DNA of 64,000 nt from Microvirga subterranea (GCF_003350535.1 NZ_QQBB01000005.1:62001-126000); one strand, 5' to 3'. Counted from the stretch's first letter, positions 45,493-54,306 are shown. Numbers and translations: made by a program. The notes: generated by a model not told the origin, from the sequence alone.

Positions 45493-45904
45493 GAGCGAAG
45501 TCATTGCCGGAGATGACGCTGGAATAGGTCCTGCCTCAGCACTCGTCCCCTGCGGCCCTGCGACAGCCAGAGTTCCTGCCCGTAAAATCGTTCAGCCTAA
45601 TTCTTGCTTCAGCGGCAAGTATGTCGCCGATCTACTTAAGAAGTATACTGAGGCTGGCATAGCTTTGGGCGCCCGAAACCATGCGGATCAGAACTTACGC
45701 GCCCAAAATTATCAATTGTGTTCACCCTCGCAGATGCCCGCGAGGGCGTTGAACCATGGATCGGGCCACTATGGCCGCAACTGCGTCCGCCGGCCGTCAC
45801 AATTAGGCAAAGGAAAGACGAAATTCAGGAAACCATTTTCGCGCCAAGCCGTTCTTCAGGGGCGTGCGCTTCCGAGCGCCTGGTCTCAGTAAATGGAGGA
45901 TAAT
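45493..45904. other. Intergenic region upstream of the PRC-barrel gene
   Basis: 412 bases without a gene. At 45828-45853 lies a near-match to the EcfG promoter (GGAAA, 17 bases, CGTT; one mismatch in the -35). Confidence 0.4.
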
Positions 45905-46528
45905 ATGCTTACACGCGTCGCGATTGGCCTGCTGGCCGGCACCCTTCTGTCGGCTCCCGTGCTTGCCCAGACCAGCACGTCTCCGTCGACCTCGGCTCCG
46001 GCTGGCAGCAGCACCGCTCCGGCGACGACGACCCAGGGTTCCCAGATGAACCAGGGTTCGAGCGCGATGCAGGGTGGCAACATCCAGTACATCACCCAGG
46101 GCAAGCCCGACATGTGGCGCGCCTCGAAGCTTGATGGCGTGAATGTCTACAACCAGAACAACGAGCGCATCGGCGAGATCGACGACGTCCTCGTCGACAA
46201 GAGCGGCAAGGTTGAGGCCGTGGTGATCGGCGTCGGCGGCTTCCTTGGTATCGGTGAGCGCAACGTCGCCGTGCCGTTCGACTCGCTGCAGTGGCAGATG
46301 GAGGAGCCGCGTACGGCCGCCAACACCACGACCGGAACGACGACCTCGTCGGGCACCACGACGACGACCGCACCTGCCACGACCGGCACGGTTGCCAATG
46401 CTCCTGCCAACAACACGGCGGGCAGCACGTCGGCCAACAACATGCCTGAGGCCCCGGCCCGCGCCGTCCTGGCCAACGCCACGAAGGACCAGCTCAAGCA
46501 GGCGCCGGAGTTCAAGTACTCCCGCTAA
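45905..46528 (+). CDS. Secreted PRC-barrel domain protein
   Basis: ~207 aa. MLTRVAIGLLAGTLLSAPVLAQ is a signal peptide with cleavage after AQ; a Ser/Thr-rich stretch follows; the PRC-barrel occupies ~60-135 (RASKLDGVNVYNQNNERIG, VVIGVGGFLGIGERNVAVPF), then a Thr-rich tail. I start at the ATG at 45905, because GGAGGA lies in front of it; the earlier ATG at 45893 would include the ribosome site. It is a paralogue of the protein at 60729-61541. Such proteins sit in the periplasm or on the outer membrane and are often stress-induced in this group. A perfect terminator follows. Confidence 0.88.
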   Translation: MLTRVAIGLLAGTLLSAPVLAQTSTSPSTSAPAGSSTAPATTTQGSQMNQGSSAMQGGNIQYITQGKPDMWRASKLDGVNVYNQNNERIGEIDDVLVDKSGKVEAVVIGVGGFLGIGERNVAVPFDSLQWQMEEPRTAANTTTGTTTSSGTTTTTAPATTGTVANAPANNTAGSTSANNMPEAPARAVLANATKDQLKQAPEFKYSR

Positions 46529-46550
46529 AGGCTTCGAGCCGATCCAATCG

Positions 46551-46574
46551 AAGGAGCCCCTCGAGGGGCTCCTT
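46551..46574 (+). terminator. Terminator after PRC-barrel gene
   Basis: AAGGAGCCCC TCGA GGGGCTCCTT, perfect stem, followed by CTTTTTT on the plus strand. Confidence 0.85.
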
Positions 46575-46595
46575 CTTTTTTGCCTGGAGTGATGC

Positions 46596-47492
46596 TCAGG
46601 ACATCGGTTCCGGCGACGGCCTCGGCTCCTCCGGGAGCGGAATGAATTCACTGTCATCGCCCAGGGGAAGGCGGATGCGCCCTGCCTTCCAATCGGCCTT
46701 GGCCTGCTCGATGCGGTCCTTGCGCGACGACACGAAATTCCACCAGATGTGCCGTGGTCCCAGAGGCTCGCCGCCCAGAAGCATGACGGTCGAGGGCTCC
46801 AGAGCTTTCAGGATCGGGTCCGAACCGCCCGCGAAGACGAGCATCTGGCCCGCGCCATATTCATGGCCGCCGAGCTCCAGCCGCCCCTTCACCACGTAAG
46901 CCGCGCGCTCGGCGTAACCTCCCGGAACCGAAAGTCTGGCCCCGGGCTGCAGTTCGGCATGAAGATAGAAGAGGGGAGAGTGGGTCTTCACCGTGTTGGT
47001 CAGGCCATAGGCGTCGCCCGCGATGAGCCGGGCGGTCATCCCCGCTTCGCCGAAGACCGGCAGCTCTTCGGCCCCATGATGGATGAAGCTCGGGTCCGTC
47101 TCCTCGGCATTTTCCGGCAGGGCTACCCACGCCTGGATCCCGTGCATACGCCCTCCGGTCTCCCGGATCGGCCCGTCGAACCGCTCCGAATGGCTGATTC
47201 CGCTGCCAGCTGTCATCCAGTTGACGGCACCAGGACGGATCGCCTGCCGGGCGCCGGTGCTGTCGCGGTGCATGATCTCGCCATCGAACAGATAAGTGAC
47301 GGTTGAGAGGCCGATATGCGGGTGAGGGCGCACATCGGTGGTGCGGGGGACATGGGGCGGCAGGTCTACAGGCCCCATGTGATCGAAGAACACGAAGGGG
47401 CCGACCATCCGGCGCATCATGAAGGGCAGCACCCGCCCGACCTCGAAGCCGCCGAGATCGCGCCTACGGGCGGAAATCACCAAATCGAGCAT
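46596..47492 (-). CDS. Pirin family protein
   Basis: ~298 aa bicupin. VGRVLPFMMRRMVGPFVFFD and the block around GPVDLPPHVPRTTDVRPHPH with metal-binding His residues, then HIGLSTVTYLFDGEIMHRD, GAVNWMTAGSGISHSER and the C-terminal FVSSRKDRIEQAKADWKAG are typical of pirins. Some pirins degrade quercetin; others act in redox or transcription control, so the precise role is open. The ATG at 47492 has AGGGAG at a suitable distance; an upstream ATG at 47582 would add 30 unrelated residues. It ends close to the terminator of the PRC-barrel gene (convergent). Confidence 0.93.
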   Translation of the reverse strand: MLDLVISARRRDLGGFEVGRVLPFMMRRMVGPFVFFDHMGPVDLPPHVPRTTDVRPHPHIGLSTVTYLFDGEIMHRDSTGARQAIRPGAVNWMTAGSGISHSERFDGPIRETGGRMHGIQAWVALPENAEETDPSFIHHGAEELPVFGEAGMTARLIAGDAYGLTNTVKTHSPLFYLHAELQPGARLSVPGGYAERAAYVVKGRLELGGHEYGAGQMLVFAGGSDPILKALEPSTVMLLGGEPLGPRHIWWNFVSSRKDRIEQAKADWKAGRIRLPLGDDSEFIPLPEEPRPSPEPMS

Positions 47493-47662
47493 CGGAAACT
47501 CCCTTCCAGGCCTATGACCGGCACCGGACGACAGAATGTCATTCTCGGAGCGGAGCGCAAGCGTGACCGCGACGGGCTGCAAGCGGAACCTCGGCTTCCT
47601 TCAGGGAGTTAGCCGGAATGCCAAGCAGCGACCGCTTGGCGCAGGAGCATCGTTGTAAGAAC

Positions 47663-48841
47663 ATGGCTGACAGTTCCGCTCAGGGTCGTCCCACCTACCC
47701 ATCTGCCGCAACCACCATGTGGGCCATGGTCGCCGGCTGGGCTCTCCTCAAGCTCGTGGCCGGGGGAACGCGCCAGGCACCTCACGGACGGACTGTGGGG
47801 CACACGGGTCCGCCGCAGGCCGGCCAAGGCAAGGCCTTCCCGCGCAAGGACGCCTCCTCTTCGATCGGACATGCCCCTCCCGAAGCCGCTAAGGAAAGCG
47901 AACGTGGCCGTCACGCCGACAGCCCGACGGAGATCCCGACGCCCGGCTGGAAGGACATTCTCTGGCGGACCTACGAGGAGTTCGGCAACGACCGCGTCAT
48001 GGCGGTGGCGGCGGGCGTGACCTTCTATGCATTGCTGGCGCTGTTCCCGGCCATCGCGGCTCTGGTATCCATCTACGGCCTGTTCGCCGATCCCTCGACG
48101 ATCGAGAGCCATCTCAGCGCCTTGTCGGGGGTCATGCCCGGCGGTGCCATGGAGATCATCAGCGAGCAGGTGAAGCGCATCGCGAGCCAGGGCGGCGGAA
48201 CGCTCGGCTTCAGCTTCATCATCGGCCTTGTGGTGTCCCTGTGGAGTGCCAATGCGGGCATGAAGGCCATCATCGATGCCCTCAACATCGTGTACGAGGA
48301 AGAGGAGAAGAGGAGTTTCATCGCCCTCAACGCCCAGTCGCTGGCCTTCACCTTCGGGGCGATCGTCTTCGTGCTCCTGGCCGTGGGCGGCATCGTGGTG
48401 ATGCCGATCGTGCTCGACTTCGTGGGGCTCGGCGGCACGGCGGAAACGCTCCTGTCCCTGGCACGTTGGCCGGTTCTCCTGCTCGTGGTCCTTACCGGGC
48501 TCGCAGTGATTTACCGCTATGGTCCGAGCCGCGACAAGGCGGAATGGAAGTGGGTGACGCCCGGCGGCCTCCTGGCGGCCGTTCTCTGGCTCGCCGGTTC
48601 GCTTCTCTTTTCCTGGTACGTGGCGAATTTCGGCAGCTACAACGAAACCTACGGCTCGCTCGGCGCCGTGATCGGCTTCATGACGTGGATCTGGATCTCG
48701 ACGATCGTCGTGCTCTTGGGAGCTGAGCTCAATGCGGAGATCGAGCATCAGACCGCAAAGGACACGACGGAAGGCGCGCACCAGCCGATGGGCGCCCGCG
48801 GCGCCACGATGGCGGACACGCTGGGCGAAGCCAAGGCCTGA
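47663..48841 (+). CDS. YihY/BrkB (UPF0761-like) family inner-membrane protein
   Basis: ~392 aa from the ATG at 47663 (the frame is open from 47618). After a ~100-residue polar N-terminus with one hydrophobic stretch (MWAMVAGWALLKLVAGG), the YihY domain starts at WKDILWRTYEEFGNDRVM and VAAGVTFYALLALFPAIAAL, with about six membrane segments; SKWVTPGG-like KWVTPGGLLAAVLWLAGSLLF and YGSLGAVIGFMTWIWISTIV are conserved. Once annotated as ribonuclease BN, the real function is unknown, probably transport. A possible weak EcfG promoter lies at 47585-47610. Confidence 0.9.
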   Translation: MADSSAQGRPTYPSAATTMWAMVAGWALLKLVAGGTRQAPHGRTVGHTGPPQAGQGKAFPRKDASSSIGHAPPEAAKESERGRHADSPTEIPTPGWKDILWRTYEEFGNDRVMAVAAGVTFYALLALFPAIAALVSIYGLFADPSTIESHLSALSGVMPGGAMEIISEQVKRIASQGGGTLGFSFIIGLVVSLWSANAGMKAIIDALNIVYEEEEKRSFIALNAQSLAFTFGAIVFVLLAVGGIVVMPIVLDFVGLGGTAETLLSLARWPVLLLVVLTGLAVIYRYGPSRDKAEWKWVTPGGLLAAVLWLAGSLLFSWYVANFGSYNETYGSLGAVIGFMTWIWISTIVVLLGAELNAEIEHQTAKDTTEGAHQPMGARGATMADTLGEAKA

Positions 48842-48873
48842 CGACCTCGAGAGCCAAATCGACGGAGACAATG

Positions 48874-48896
48874 AAGGCCGGCTTCGCGCCGGCTTT
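48874..48896. terminator. Bidirectional terminator hairpin
   Basis: AAGGCCGGC TTCGC GCCGGCTTT: nine pairs with one G-U, between the convergent YihY gene and the small membrane genes. T-rich on the plus side (TTTCATCTTTC). Confidence 0.65.
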
Positions 48897-48906
48897 CATC
48901 TTTCGA

Positions 48907-49200
48907 TCAGCGAGATGATCGCGCGGGCTTGATAATCCTTCGGTTTTTCCAGGCTATCGCCGCGATGATGAGCCCGAAGGCTGCGATGCGCAGGAGATAG
49001 ATCCAGCTCCGCTCCTCCCGTGGCGCATCGATCAACGCCACGAGCGCCTGATTGGCGGCAAGCAGAACGAAGGCTGCCGCGAACGCCGCGAAAAGCATAT
49101 CGCGGGTGCGGGTCCAGAAGCGGAGGAAAAGCAGGCCCGCAACCAGGAAGCCCATCGTGATCATGCCCGAGATGAACTGGGATGCCGCGCTGCTCATCAC
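48907..49200 (-). CDS. Small membrane protein, DUF5985-like
   Basis: 97 aa with three hydrophobic segments. GFLVAGLLFLRFWTRTRDML and AAFAAAFVLLAANQALVAL match my memory of DUF5985 proteins, as do the Trp/Arg in FWTRTRD. It overlaps the similar upstream gene by 4 bp; the two form a pair of related small membrane proteins. No function is known. Confidence 0.65.
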   Translation of the reverse strand: MMSSAASQFISGMITMGFLVAGLLFLRFWTRTRDMLFAAFAAAFVLLAANQALVALIDAPREERSWIYLLRIAAFGLIIAAIAWKNRRIIKPARSSR

Positions 49201-49463
49201 TCAGTCTCCCAGATGAAGCCGAACAGCAGCACGCTGACGGCGGCAAGCGATGCGAGATGTCGGTAGGGCACGAAATCGATGCTCGGCAGGATCAGGAGAT
49301 CGAGCACCACGAAGAGATTGTTGAGGGCCAGAAGCGCAAAGCAGAGAGCGCTCCACAGCAGCAGCCGCGCACGTGTGTCGCGATAGCTTCTGATGAGCAG
49401 CGAGGCGCATCCGATGCTGGTGAGGAGGCAGAGGATGTAGATGATCGCCTGAAAGCTGAGCAC
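49197..49463 (-). CDS. Small membrane protein, DUF5985-like (paired)
   Basis: 88 aa starting at a GTG at 49463. Three hydrophobic segments; IIYILCLLTSIGCASLLIRS, YRDTRARLLLWSALCFALLA and LNNLFVVLDLLILP resemble DUF5985 members and also the downstream neighbour (RxTRxxLL, LALNNL). Starts 4 bases after the stop of the winged-helix gene. Likely one transcript of three genes. Confidence 0.65.
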   Translation of the reverse strand: MLSFQAIIYILCLLTSIGCASLLIRSYRDTRARLLLWSALCFALLALNNLFVVLDLLILPSIDFVPYRHLASLAAVSVLLFGFIWETE

Positions 49464-49467
49464 GGGT

Positions 49468-49836
49468 TCAATCCTTCTTCAGACGGAAGGCATCCGCGAA
49501 GGTCGAGAGCTTGTCGGTCGGGGACGAGAAGAGGGCTTTCGTGACCGTCGAAGGACGTTCGCGATAGACCCGCTCGAGCTGCTGGACGAGGCGGTCGAGG
49601 TCGGGCGTGACTGGGGAATACCGGTAGGAACCGTCTGTACCGGCGATGATCAGTCCCGCCTGCTGCAGTCCCTCCACGCCCTGGCTCACCACGAGATCGC
49701 TCGCCCGAAGCTCGCGCACCAAGTCGCCAGCGGTCCAAGCGCGCCCTTGATGGCGTGAGAGCAAAAGCAGGAGTTCGATGTTCCAGACGGACCGAAGGGA
49801 ATGCCTGAGGAAATCGCGCAGTTCATCATCCATCAA
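49468..49836 (-). CDS. Small winged-helix-like protein, possible regulator
   Basis: 122 aa. LRSVWNIELLLLLSRHQGRA, WTAGDLVRELRASDLVVSQG and VEGLQQAGLIIAGTDGSYRY follow the helix-turn-helix-wing order of MarR/PadR-like domains. The C-terminus is a helix (DLDRLVQQLERVYRERPS). It is the first gene of an operon with the two DUF5985-like membrane proteins and may control them. The usual pattern of membrane-stress sensors is possible but not shown. Confidence 0.6.
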   Translation of the reverse strand: MMDDELRDFLRHSLRSVWNIELLLLLSRHQGRAWTAGDLVRELRASDLVVSQGVEGLQQAGLIIAGTDGSYRYSPVTPDLDRLVQQLERVYRERPSTVTKALFSSPTDKLSTFADAFRLKKD

Positions 49837-50191
49837 TCCGGGATCCGCTTCCTTCTCGTGGAGGTGGTGTCGTCGCGGCTAAAGGCTTTTCGCCAAAAAG
49901 CCAGCCGCGTCAAGGCGCGTGAGAATGGGGTGGCTGCGCCCGCACCCCAAACCTGCCGTCTCGAAGACGAGACTGCAAGGTTGAGGTGAGATCACAGCCG
50001 CTTCCCGCAGGACCATCGGATGGGGCCGACGGGGTCTCCTCGGGAGGGCTCGAGTTCCATGGCGGCACACATAGTGCAAGGTCCCGGAACGACCAGAGGC
50101 GGGACGGGCTTTCTGCCGATCCATCCTCGGGGGTGCTTTGCAGAATGGACGATTTCGTACTTTAAGGTTCGGGCGATTTACGGAGGTCTTC
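49837..50191. other. Divergent intergenic region
   Basis: 355 bases between the winged-helix gene and the deformylase-like gene. No gene recognised. A GGAAC at 50085 is not followed by CGTT at 16-17 bases, so I do not call an EcfG promoter. Confidence 0.4.
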
Positions 50192-50695
50192 GTGGCGGTA
50201 CGCCCTCTCGTCTATTACCCCCACCCAGTCCTGCGCCGGGCAGCAGAGCCGGTGCTGGGTTTCGGCCGCGATCTTCAGGCTCTTGCGGAAGATCTCCTCG
50301 ACACGATGAAGGCCGCTCCGGGCGTCGGCATCACGGCGCCCCATATCGGAGTGCTCCTCCGGGTGACCGTGATCCAGCTCGATGCGGCGCAGGAACCCAG
50401 GACCTACGTCAATCCGCGCATTCTCTGGTCCAGCGACGAAACGATACGCCACACGGAGGGGAGCGTCTCGATGCCGGGGGTGACCGAGGATATTGAACGT
50501 CCGGCCCATGTCCGCGTCGGCTACCAGGATACCGACGGGGTCGAACGCCAGGAGGAAGCAAGCGGCTTCATGGCGGTGTGCCTGCAGCACGAAATCGACC
50601 AGCTCGACGGCATCTTCTGGATCGACCATCTGTCCCGGCTCAGGCGCGAGCGCGTCATCAAGCGCTATGAGAAGCTGCGTCGGGTGAAGGGATAA
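50192..50695 (+). CDS. Peptide deformylase-like protein lacking the metal ligands
   Basis: ~167 aa from a GTG at 50192 with GGAGG six bases before it; the ATG at 50138 would enclose that site. The fold is that of peptide deformylase (LVYYPHPVLRRAAEPV, then the three motifs), but each motif is changed: motif 1 reads GVGITAPHIG with His for Gln, motif 2 reads EGSVSM with Ser91 for the ligand Cys, motif 3 reads HEIDQLDG with Gln137 for the second His. Without Cys and His the usual Fe/Zn site cannot form. Similar proteins occur in rhizobia by my recollection. Probably not a deformylase; function unknown. Confidence 0.85.
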   Translation: MAVRPLVYYPHPVLRRAAEPVLGFGRDLQALAEDLLDTMKAAPGVGITAPHIGVLLRVTVIQLDAAQEPRTYVNPRILWSSDETIRHTEGSVSMPGVTEDIERPAHVRVGYQDTDGVERQEEASGFMAVCLQHEIDQLDGIFWIDHLSRLRRERVIKRYEKLRRVKG

Positions 50696-50783
50696 GGCGC
50701 CCAGATCCGTAAAGGCGTTCGACCTTTTTTCGGTCTCGTTGGTTGTGCCTAGAGCAATTCCAAGCGGGAGGGTTCGGACGCAC

Positions 50784-51731
50784 ATGCCATCGGATGGCGA
50801 TATTCTCGACTGCCTGATTGTCGGAGGAGGGCCTGCCGGCCTGACGGCGGCGCTTTATCTCGCGCGCTTCAAACGCAGCATTCTCGTTGTGGATAGCGGG
50901 TCGCCCCGGGCGGCGTGGATTCCGACGAGCCACAACATTCCGATGTTCGCGAGCGGCATCTCCGGCACGGAGATCATCGAAAGGGCGCGGGACAATCTCG
51001 AACAATACGGCCGCTGCATCGAGAGCGGCACTGTGACGGGCCTGCGCAAGCAACCGGATCGCTTCATCGCCCTTCTCGAGGGCAATGGCGGGGGCACGCG
51101 TCAGATCTCGGCTCGGCGGATCCTTCTGGCGACCGGCGCCGTCGACATCGAGCCGGATCTTCCGAACCTGCCCAATGCGGTGCAGCGCGGCCTCGTGCGC
51201 TATTGCCCGATCTGCGACGGATATGAATCCCGCGACAAGAAGGTTGCCGTCATCGGCTATGGCGACCATGGCCTCGGGGAGGCGGTCTTCATCGCCCGCA
51301 CGTATTCACGGGACGTAACGCTGCTGACGTTAGGGCAGCATATGCATCTCGATCCGGAGCAGCAGGCCAAGATCGACGAACACGGAATCAAGGTCATGGA
51401 TGCGCCTGTCGAATCGCTCGACATGGAGGGCGACCGGATCTCCGCCATCCATCTCAATGGCCAGGAGCATCGTTTCGACGTGCTCTATTCGGCGCTCGGC
51501 CTCAAGTATCGGTCGGATCTCGCCCTGTCCCTGGGAGCGGAGCACGATTCCAAAGGCAGTCTCCTCGTGGACCATCACTGCCAGACGAGCGTGAAGGGGC
51601 TCTACGCAGCCGGCGACATCGTCCGAGGAATCGACCAGATCGTAGTCGGCATGGGGCACGCCGCGCTTGCCGCCATCCATATTCACAACCGCTGCGAACT
51701 GCCGACCGAGGACGAGCCCGGCGGGGCCTGA
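50784..51731 (+). CDS. Thioredoxin-reductase-like FAD/NAD(P)-dependent oxidoreductase
   Basis: ~315 aa from the ATG at 50784. CLIVGGGPAGLTAALYLARF binds FAD; CPICDGYE at 141-147 is the C-x-x-C redox pair in the thioredoxin-reductase position; KVAVIGYGDHGLGEAVFIAR is the NAD(P)-binding loop (GYGDHG, with Asp-His in place of the commoner G-x-G-x-x-A pattern); GLYAAGDIVRGIDQIVVGMG closes the FAD site. It may reduce a thioredoxin or another disulfide partner. The gene stands alone; a weak terminal run separates it from the convergent esterase. Confidence 0.88.
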   Translation: MPSDGDILDCLIVGGGPAGLTAALYLARFKRSILVVDSGSPRAAWIPTSHNIPMFASGISGTEIIERARDNLEQYGRCIESGTVTGLRKQPDRFIALLEGNGGGTRQISARRILLATGAVDIEPDLPNLPNAVQRGLVRYCPICDGYESRDKKVAVIGYGDHGLGEAVFIARTYSRDVTLLTLGQHMHLDPEQQAKIDEHGIKVMDAPVESLDMEGDRISAIHLNGQEHRFDVLYSALGLKYRSDLALSLGAEHDSKGSLLVDHHCQTSVKGLYAAGDIVRGIDQIVVGMGHAALAAIHIHNRCELPTEDEPGGA

Positions 51732-51736
51732 ACCTG

Positions 51737-52756
51737 TTAGGCGAGCGCCTTCGCGAGCAGCGGGAGGCTCGTGTCCATCCGGTAGTCGACCGAGGAGTGG
51801 TTGTCGTGAAACTCCTCGTAGGTGTGGGCGACCCCGGCGGCGTCGAGCTTCCGATGCAGGAGGCGCGAGCCGTAGACCATGTTGTACTGGTCGATATCGC
51901 CGCAATCGATGAAGAGGAGCTTGAGCTTCTTCAGGGATTCGAGGTGCTCGGGCCTGTCGGCCATCCGGAGCGGATCCCAGCGCAGCCAGTTCGCCCAGCG
52001 CTCCTCGATGAGCGTGCAGGTCTCGAGATCCACCGGCAGGCGGATGCCGCAGAACTGGCTCGGGTCCGGATCGAAGGTGGCGGCCTGCGCCAGGATCATC
52101 ATCACGTGCCAGTCGGCATCCTTGACCTTGGGGCCCTGCTCGAACTTTCGGAGGAAGGTCTCGACCGACATGCCGTCCTCGGAGAGGCGCCGCAGGGTGT
52201 TTGCGAACTCCCCGAGATGGTAGAGGAACTCGAACCCCACATCCCCCGAATGCGACGCGGCCGCCGACCACACCGTGCCGCCGTGGCGCAGCGCATGGAC
52301 GAGGGCGCCATAGCCGCCCGAACTCTTGCCGAAGACGCCGCGCCTGCCTTGGCCGCCGCAGCCGAACCGCCCCTCGACGAAGGGGAGCATTTCCCGGATC
52401 AGGAACGTCTCCCAGGGACCCATGGCGGCGCTGTCGATGTACTGGTTGCCTCCCAGGCGCGTGAAGCAGTCCGGAAAGGCGACGACGACCGGCGGCATCG
52501 TGCCGGCTGCGATCAGGCGGTCGAGCCGCTCCGGGACGTTCTCGCCATAGTTCTTCCAGTTGGTATGGCCCGGCCCGCCGCCGGTATAGCCCACGAGATC
52601 CACCAGGAGCGGCAGGCCGCGGCCGTCGTGGCCCTCCGGCATGTAGACGTCGATCCTTCTGCGGGACGGGTCCCCGAGGAGATTGCCCTTGAGGCATTCG
52701 CTGTCGATCCAGAGGGTGTGCACGGCGCCTTGCGGCGCATCGTAGTCCTTGCGCAT
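51737..52756 (-). CDS. Alpha/beta-hydrolase, esterase of the enterochelin-esterase type
   Basis: ~339 aa. RRIDVYMPEGHDGRGLPLLV and LLVDLVGYTGGGPGHTNWKN are the first strands, then VVVAFPDCFTRLGGNQYIDS, and FGKSSGGYGALVHAL carries the nucleophile Ser in G-x-S-x-G. A C-terminal FHDNHSSVDYRMD gives the likely catalytic His. Similar to the esterase family of Fes and of S-formylglutathione hydrolase-like proteins. I start at the ATG at 52756 (MRKDYDAPQG); another ATG exists at 52813. Natural substrate unknown. Confidence 0.8.
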   Translation of the reverse strand: MRKDYDAPQGAVHTLWIDSECLKGNLLGDPSRRRIDVYMPEGHDGRGLPLLVDLVGYTGGGPGHTNWKNYGENVPERLDRLIAAGTMPPVVVAFPDCFTRLGGNQYIDSAAMGPWETFLIREMLPFVEGRFGCGGQGRRGVFGKSSGGYGALVHALRHGGTVWSAAASHSGDVGFEFLYHLGEFANTLRRLSEDGMSVETFLRKFEQGPKVKDADWHVMMILAQAATFDPDPSQFCGIRLPVDLETCTLIEERWANWLRWDPLRMADRPEHLESLKKLKLLFIDCGDIDQYNMVYGSRLLHRKLDAAGVAHTYEEFHDNHSSVDYRMDTSLPLLAKALA

Positions 52757-52929
52757 CGTCGTCCTCGTCCGTTGAAGCCCATCGGTGTGATCGCCCGGAA
52801 GGCAATTGTCCATAACCCGGGCAGCCGCGGCGGTTAATAAGTCCTTACCGCACCTACCATTCCCCTGGCCGCGGGATTACGGTGCACCCTCGTTAGCAAT
52901 CTCATACGGCGTGACTTGGGGGAGTAATC

Positions 52930-54267
52930 ATGTCCGACAGTTTCCTGCCACGATGGACCCTGAAGACCGAAGGGACCATCATGCCCGACGAGCGGCTGCC
53001 GGGTGGACAGATGTTCATCCTCGGCCTGCAGCACGTGGTCGCCATGTTCGGCGCCACCGTGCTGGCGCCGCTCCTGATGGGCTTCGATCCGAACGTCTCG
53101 ATCCTGTTCTCCGGCATCGCCACGATCCTCTTCTTCTTCGTGGTGGGCGGCCGGGTGCCGAGCTATCTCGGCTCGAGCTTCGCCTTCATCGGCCCGGTCC
53201 TGGTCGCGACCGGCGCCTCCGTCGGGCAGCCGAACCCCAACATCCCCCTGGCGCTCGGCGGCATCATCGCGGCCGGCGCGCTGTATTTCCTCATCGGCCT
53301 CGTGGTCCAGCTCGCCGGCCATCGCTGGGTCGAGCGGATCATGCCGCCGGTGGTGACCGGTGCCATCGTGGCTGCCATCGGCCTCGTTCTCGCGCCGATC
53401 GCGATCTCGAGCGCCTCCGGAGTGACGCCGGACAACCAGAACGGCACGGCCTTCGCCCGCTGGATTGCCCTGACGACCGTCGTCGCCGTCGGCCTCATCG
53501 CCGTATACGCACCGGGCATCTGGCGCCGTCTTCCGGTTCTGGCCGGAGGGGCGATCGGTTATCTCGTCTACTTCATCTGCGCCAACGTCCTGGGGCTCGG
53601 CCAGCCGATCGACTTCTCCAAGGTGGCGCAGGCAGCCTGGTTCGGCCTTCCGACCTTCCAGAGCCCGGTCTTCAACACGCAGGCGATCAGCCTGATCGCG
53701 CCCGTGGCCATCATCCTGGTGGCGGAGAACCTCGGGCACATCAAGGCGATCGGCGCCATGACGGGCCGCAACCTCGATCCGTATCTCGGGCGCGCCTTCA
53801 TGGGCGACGGCCTCGCCACCATGCTGTCTGGAGCCTCGGGCGGCACGGGCATGACCACCTATGCGGAGAACATGGGCGTCATGGCGGTCACCCGCATCTA
53901 CTCCACGCTCATCTTCGTCATCGCCGCCGGCATTGCGCTGGTCCTCGGCCTGTCGCCCAAGTTCGGCGCCTTCATCGGAACGATCCCCGGGCCTGTCCTC
54001 GGCGGCCTGTCCATCGTGGTCTTCGGCCTCATCGCCGCGACCGCAGGCCGGATCTGGGTGGAGAACGCCGTCGACTTCTCGAACCCGCGCAACCTGATCA
54101 CCGTGGCGGTGGCGCTGGTTCTCGGCGCCGGCAACTTCAAGCTGAGCCTCGGCGGCTTCACCCTGGACGGAATCGGCACCGCCACGTTCGGGGCCATTAT
54201 CCTCTACCACATCCTGAACATGGGCCAGACGGCGACCGCGGCGGAGCGCCCACACGCCGCCGAATAG
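52930..54267 (+). CDS. NCS2 family uracil/xanthine permease (UraA-like)
   Basis: 445 aa inner-membrane proton symporter for uracil or a related base. QMFILGLQHVVAMFGATVLA is the TM1 motif with the QH pair; VGQPNPNIPLALGGIIAAGA, then VAIILVAENLGHIKAIGAMT with the substrate-binding Glu, then GASGGTGMTTYAENMGVMAV (TM10 region) are typical of UraA/RutG. 14 segments expected. GGGGAGTAATC gives a ribosome site in front of the ATG. A hairpin terminator at 54295-54325 follows. Confidence 0.93.
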   Translation: MSDSFLPRWTLKTEGTIMPDERLPGGQMFILGLQHVVAMFGATVLAPLLMGFDPNVSILFSGIATILFFFVVGGRVPSYLGSSFAFIGPVLVATGASVGQPNPNIPLALGGIIAAGALYFLIGLVVQLAGHRWVERIMPPVVTGAIVAAIGLVLAPIAISSASGVTPDNQNGTAFARWIALTTVVAVGLIAVYAPGIWRRLPVLAGGAIGYLVYFICANVLGLGQPIDFSKVAQAAWFGLPTFQSPVFNTQAISLIAPVAIILVAENLGHIKAIGAMTGRNLDPYLGRAFMGDGLATMLSGASGGTGMTTYAENMGVMAVTRIYSTLIFVIAAGIALVLGLSPKFGAFIGTIPGPVLGGLSIVVFGLIAATAGRIWVENAVDFSNPRNLITVAVALVLGAGNFKLSLGGFTLDGIGTATFGAIILYHILNMGQTATAAERPHAAE

Positions 54268-54281
54268 CCTAACGTCCTTCA

Positions 54282-54306
54282 GGAACACGCCTTCGAAGCC
54301 CGCGTT
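54282..54306 (+). promoter_or_regulatory. EcfG-type promoter (GGAAC-N16-CGTT) upstream of SDR gene
   Basis: GGAAC at 54282-54286, CGTT at 54303-54306, 16 bases between. It matches the alphaproteobacterial general-stress sigma consensus exactly and lies ~95 bases before the SDR ATG. The -10 sits in the upper stem of the permease terminator. Confidence 0.7.

Noticed and set aside
47585..47610. GGAAC-N17-AGTT before the YihY gene as a firm EcfG promoter
   Set aside because: One mismatch and the less favoured spacing; mentioned only as possible in the gene entry.
50085..50110. GGAAC upstream of the deformylase-like gene as an EcfG promoter
   Set aside because: No CGTT or near match 16-17 bases downstream.
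51330..52805. Open frame of 491 codons on the minus strand
   Set aside because: Same strand but another frame of the esterase and antisense to the flavoprotein; no protein features, very Arg/Pro-rich.
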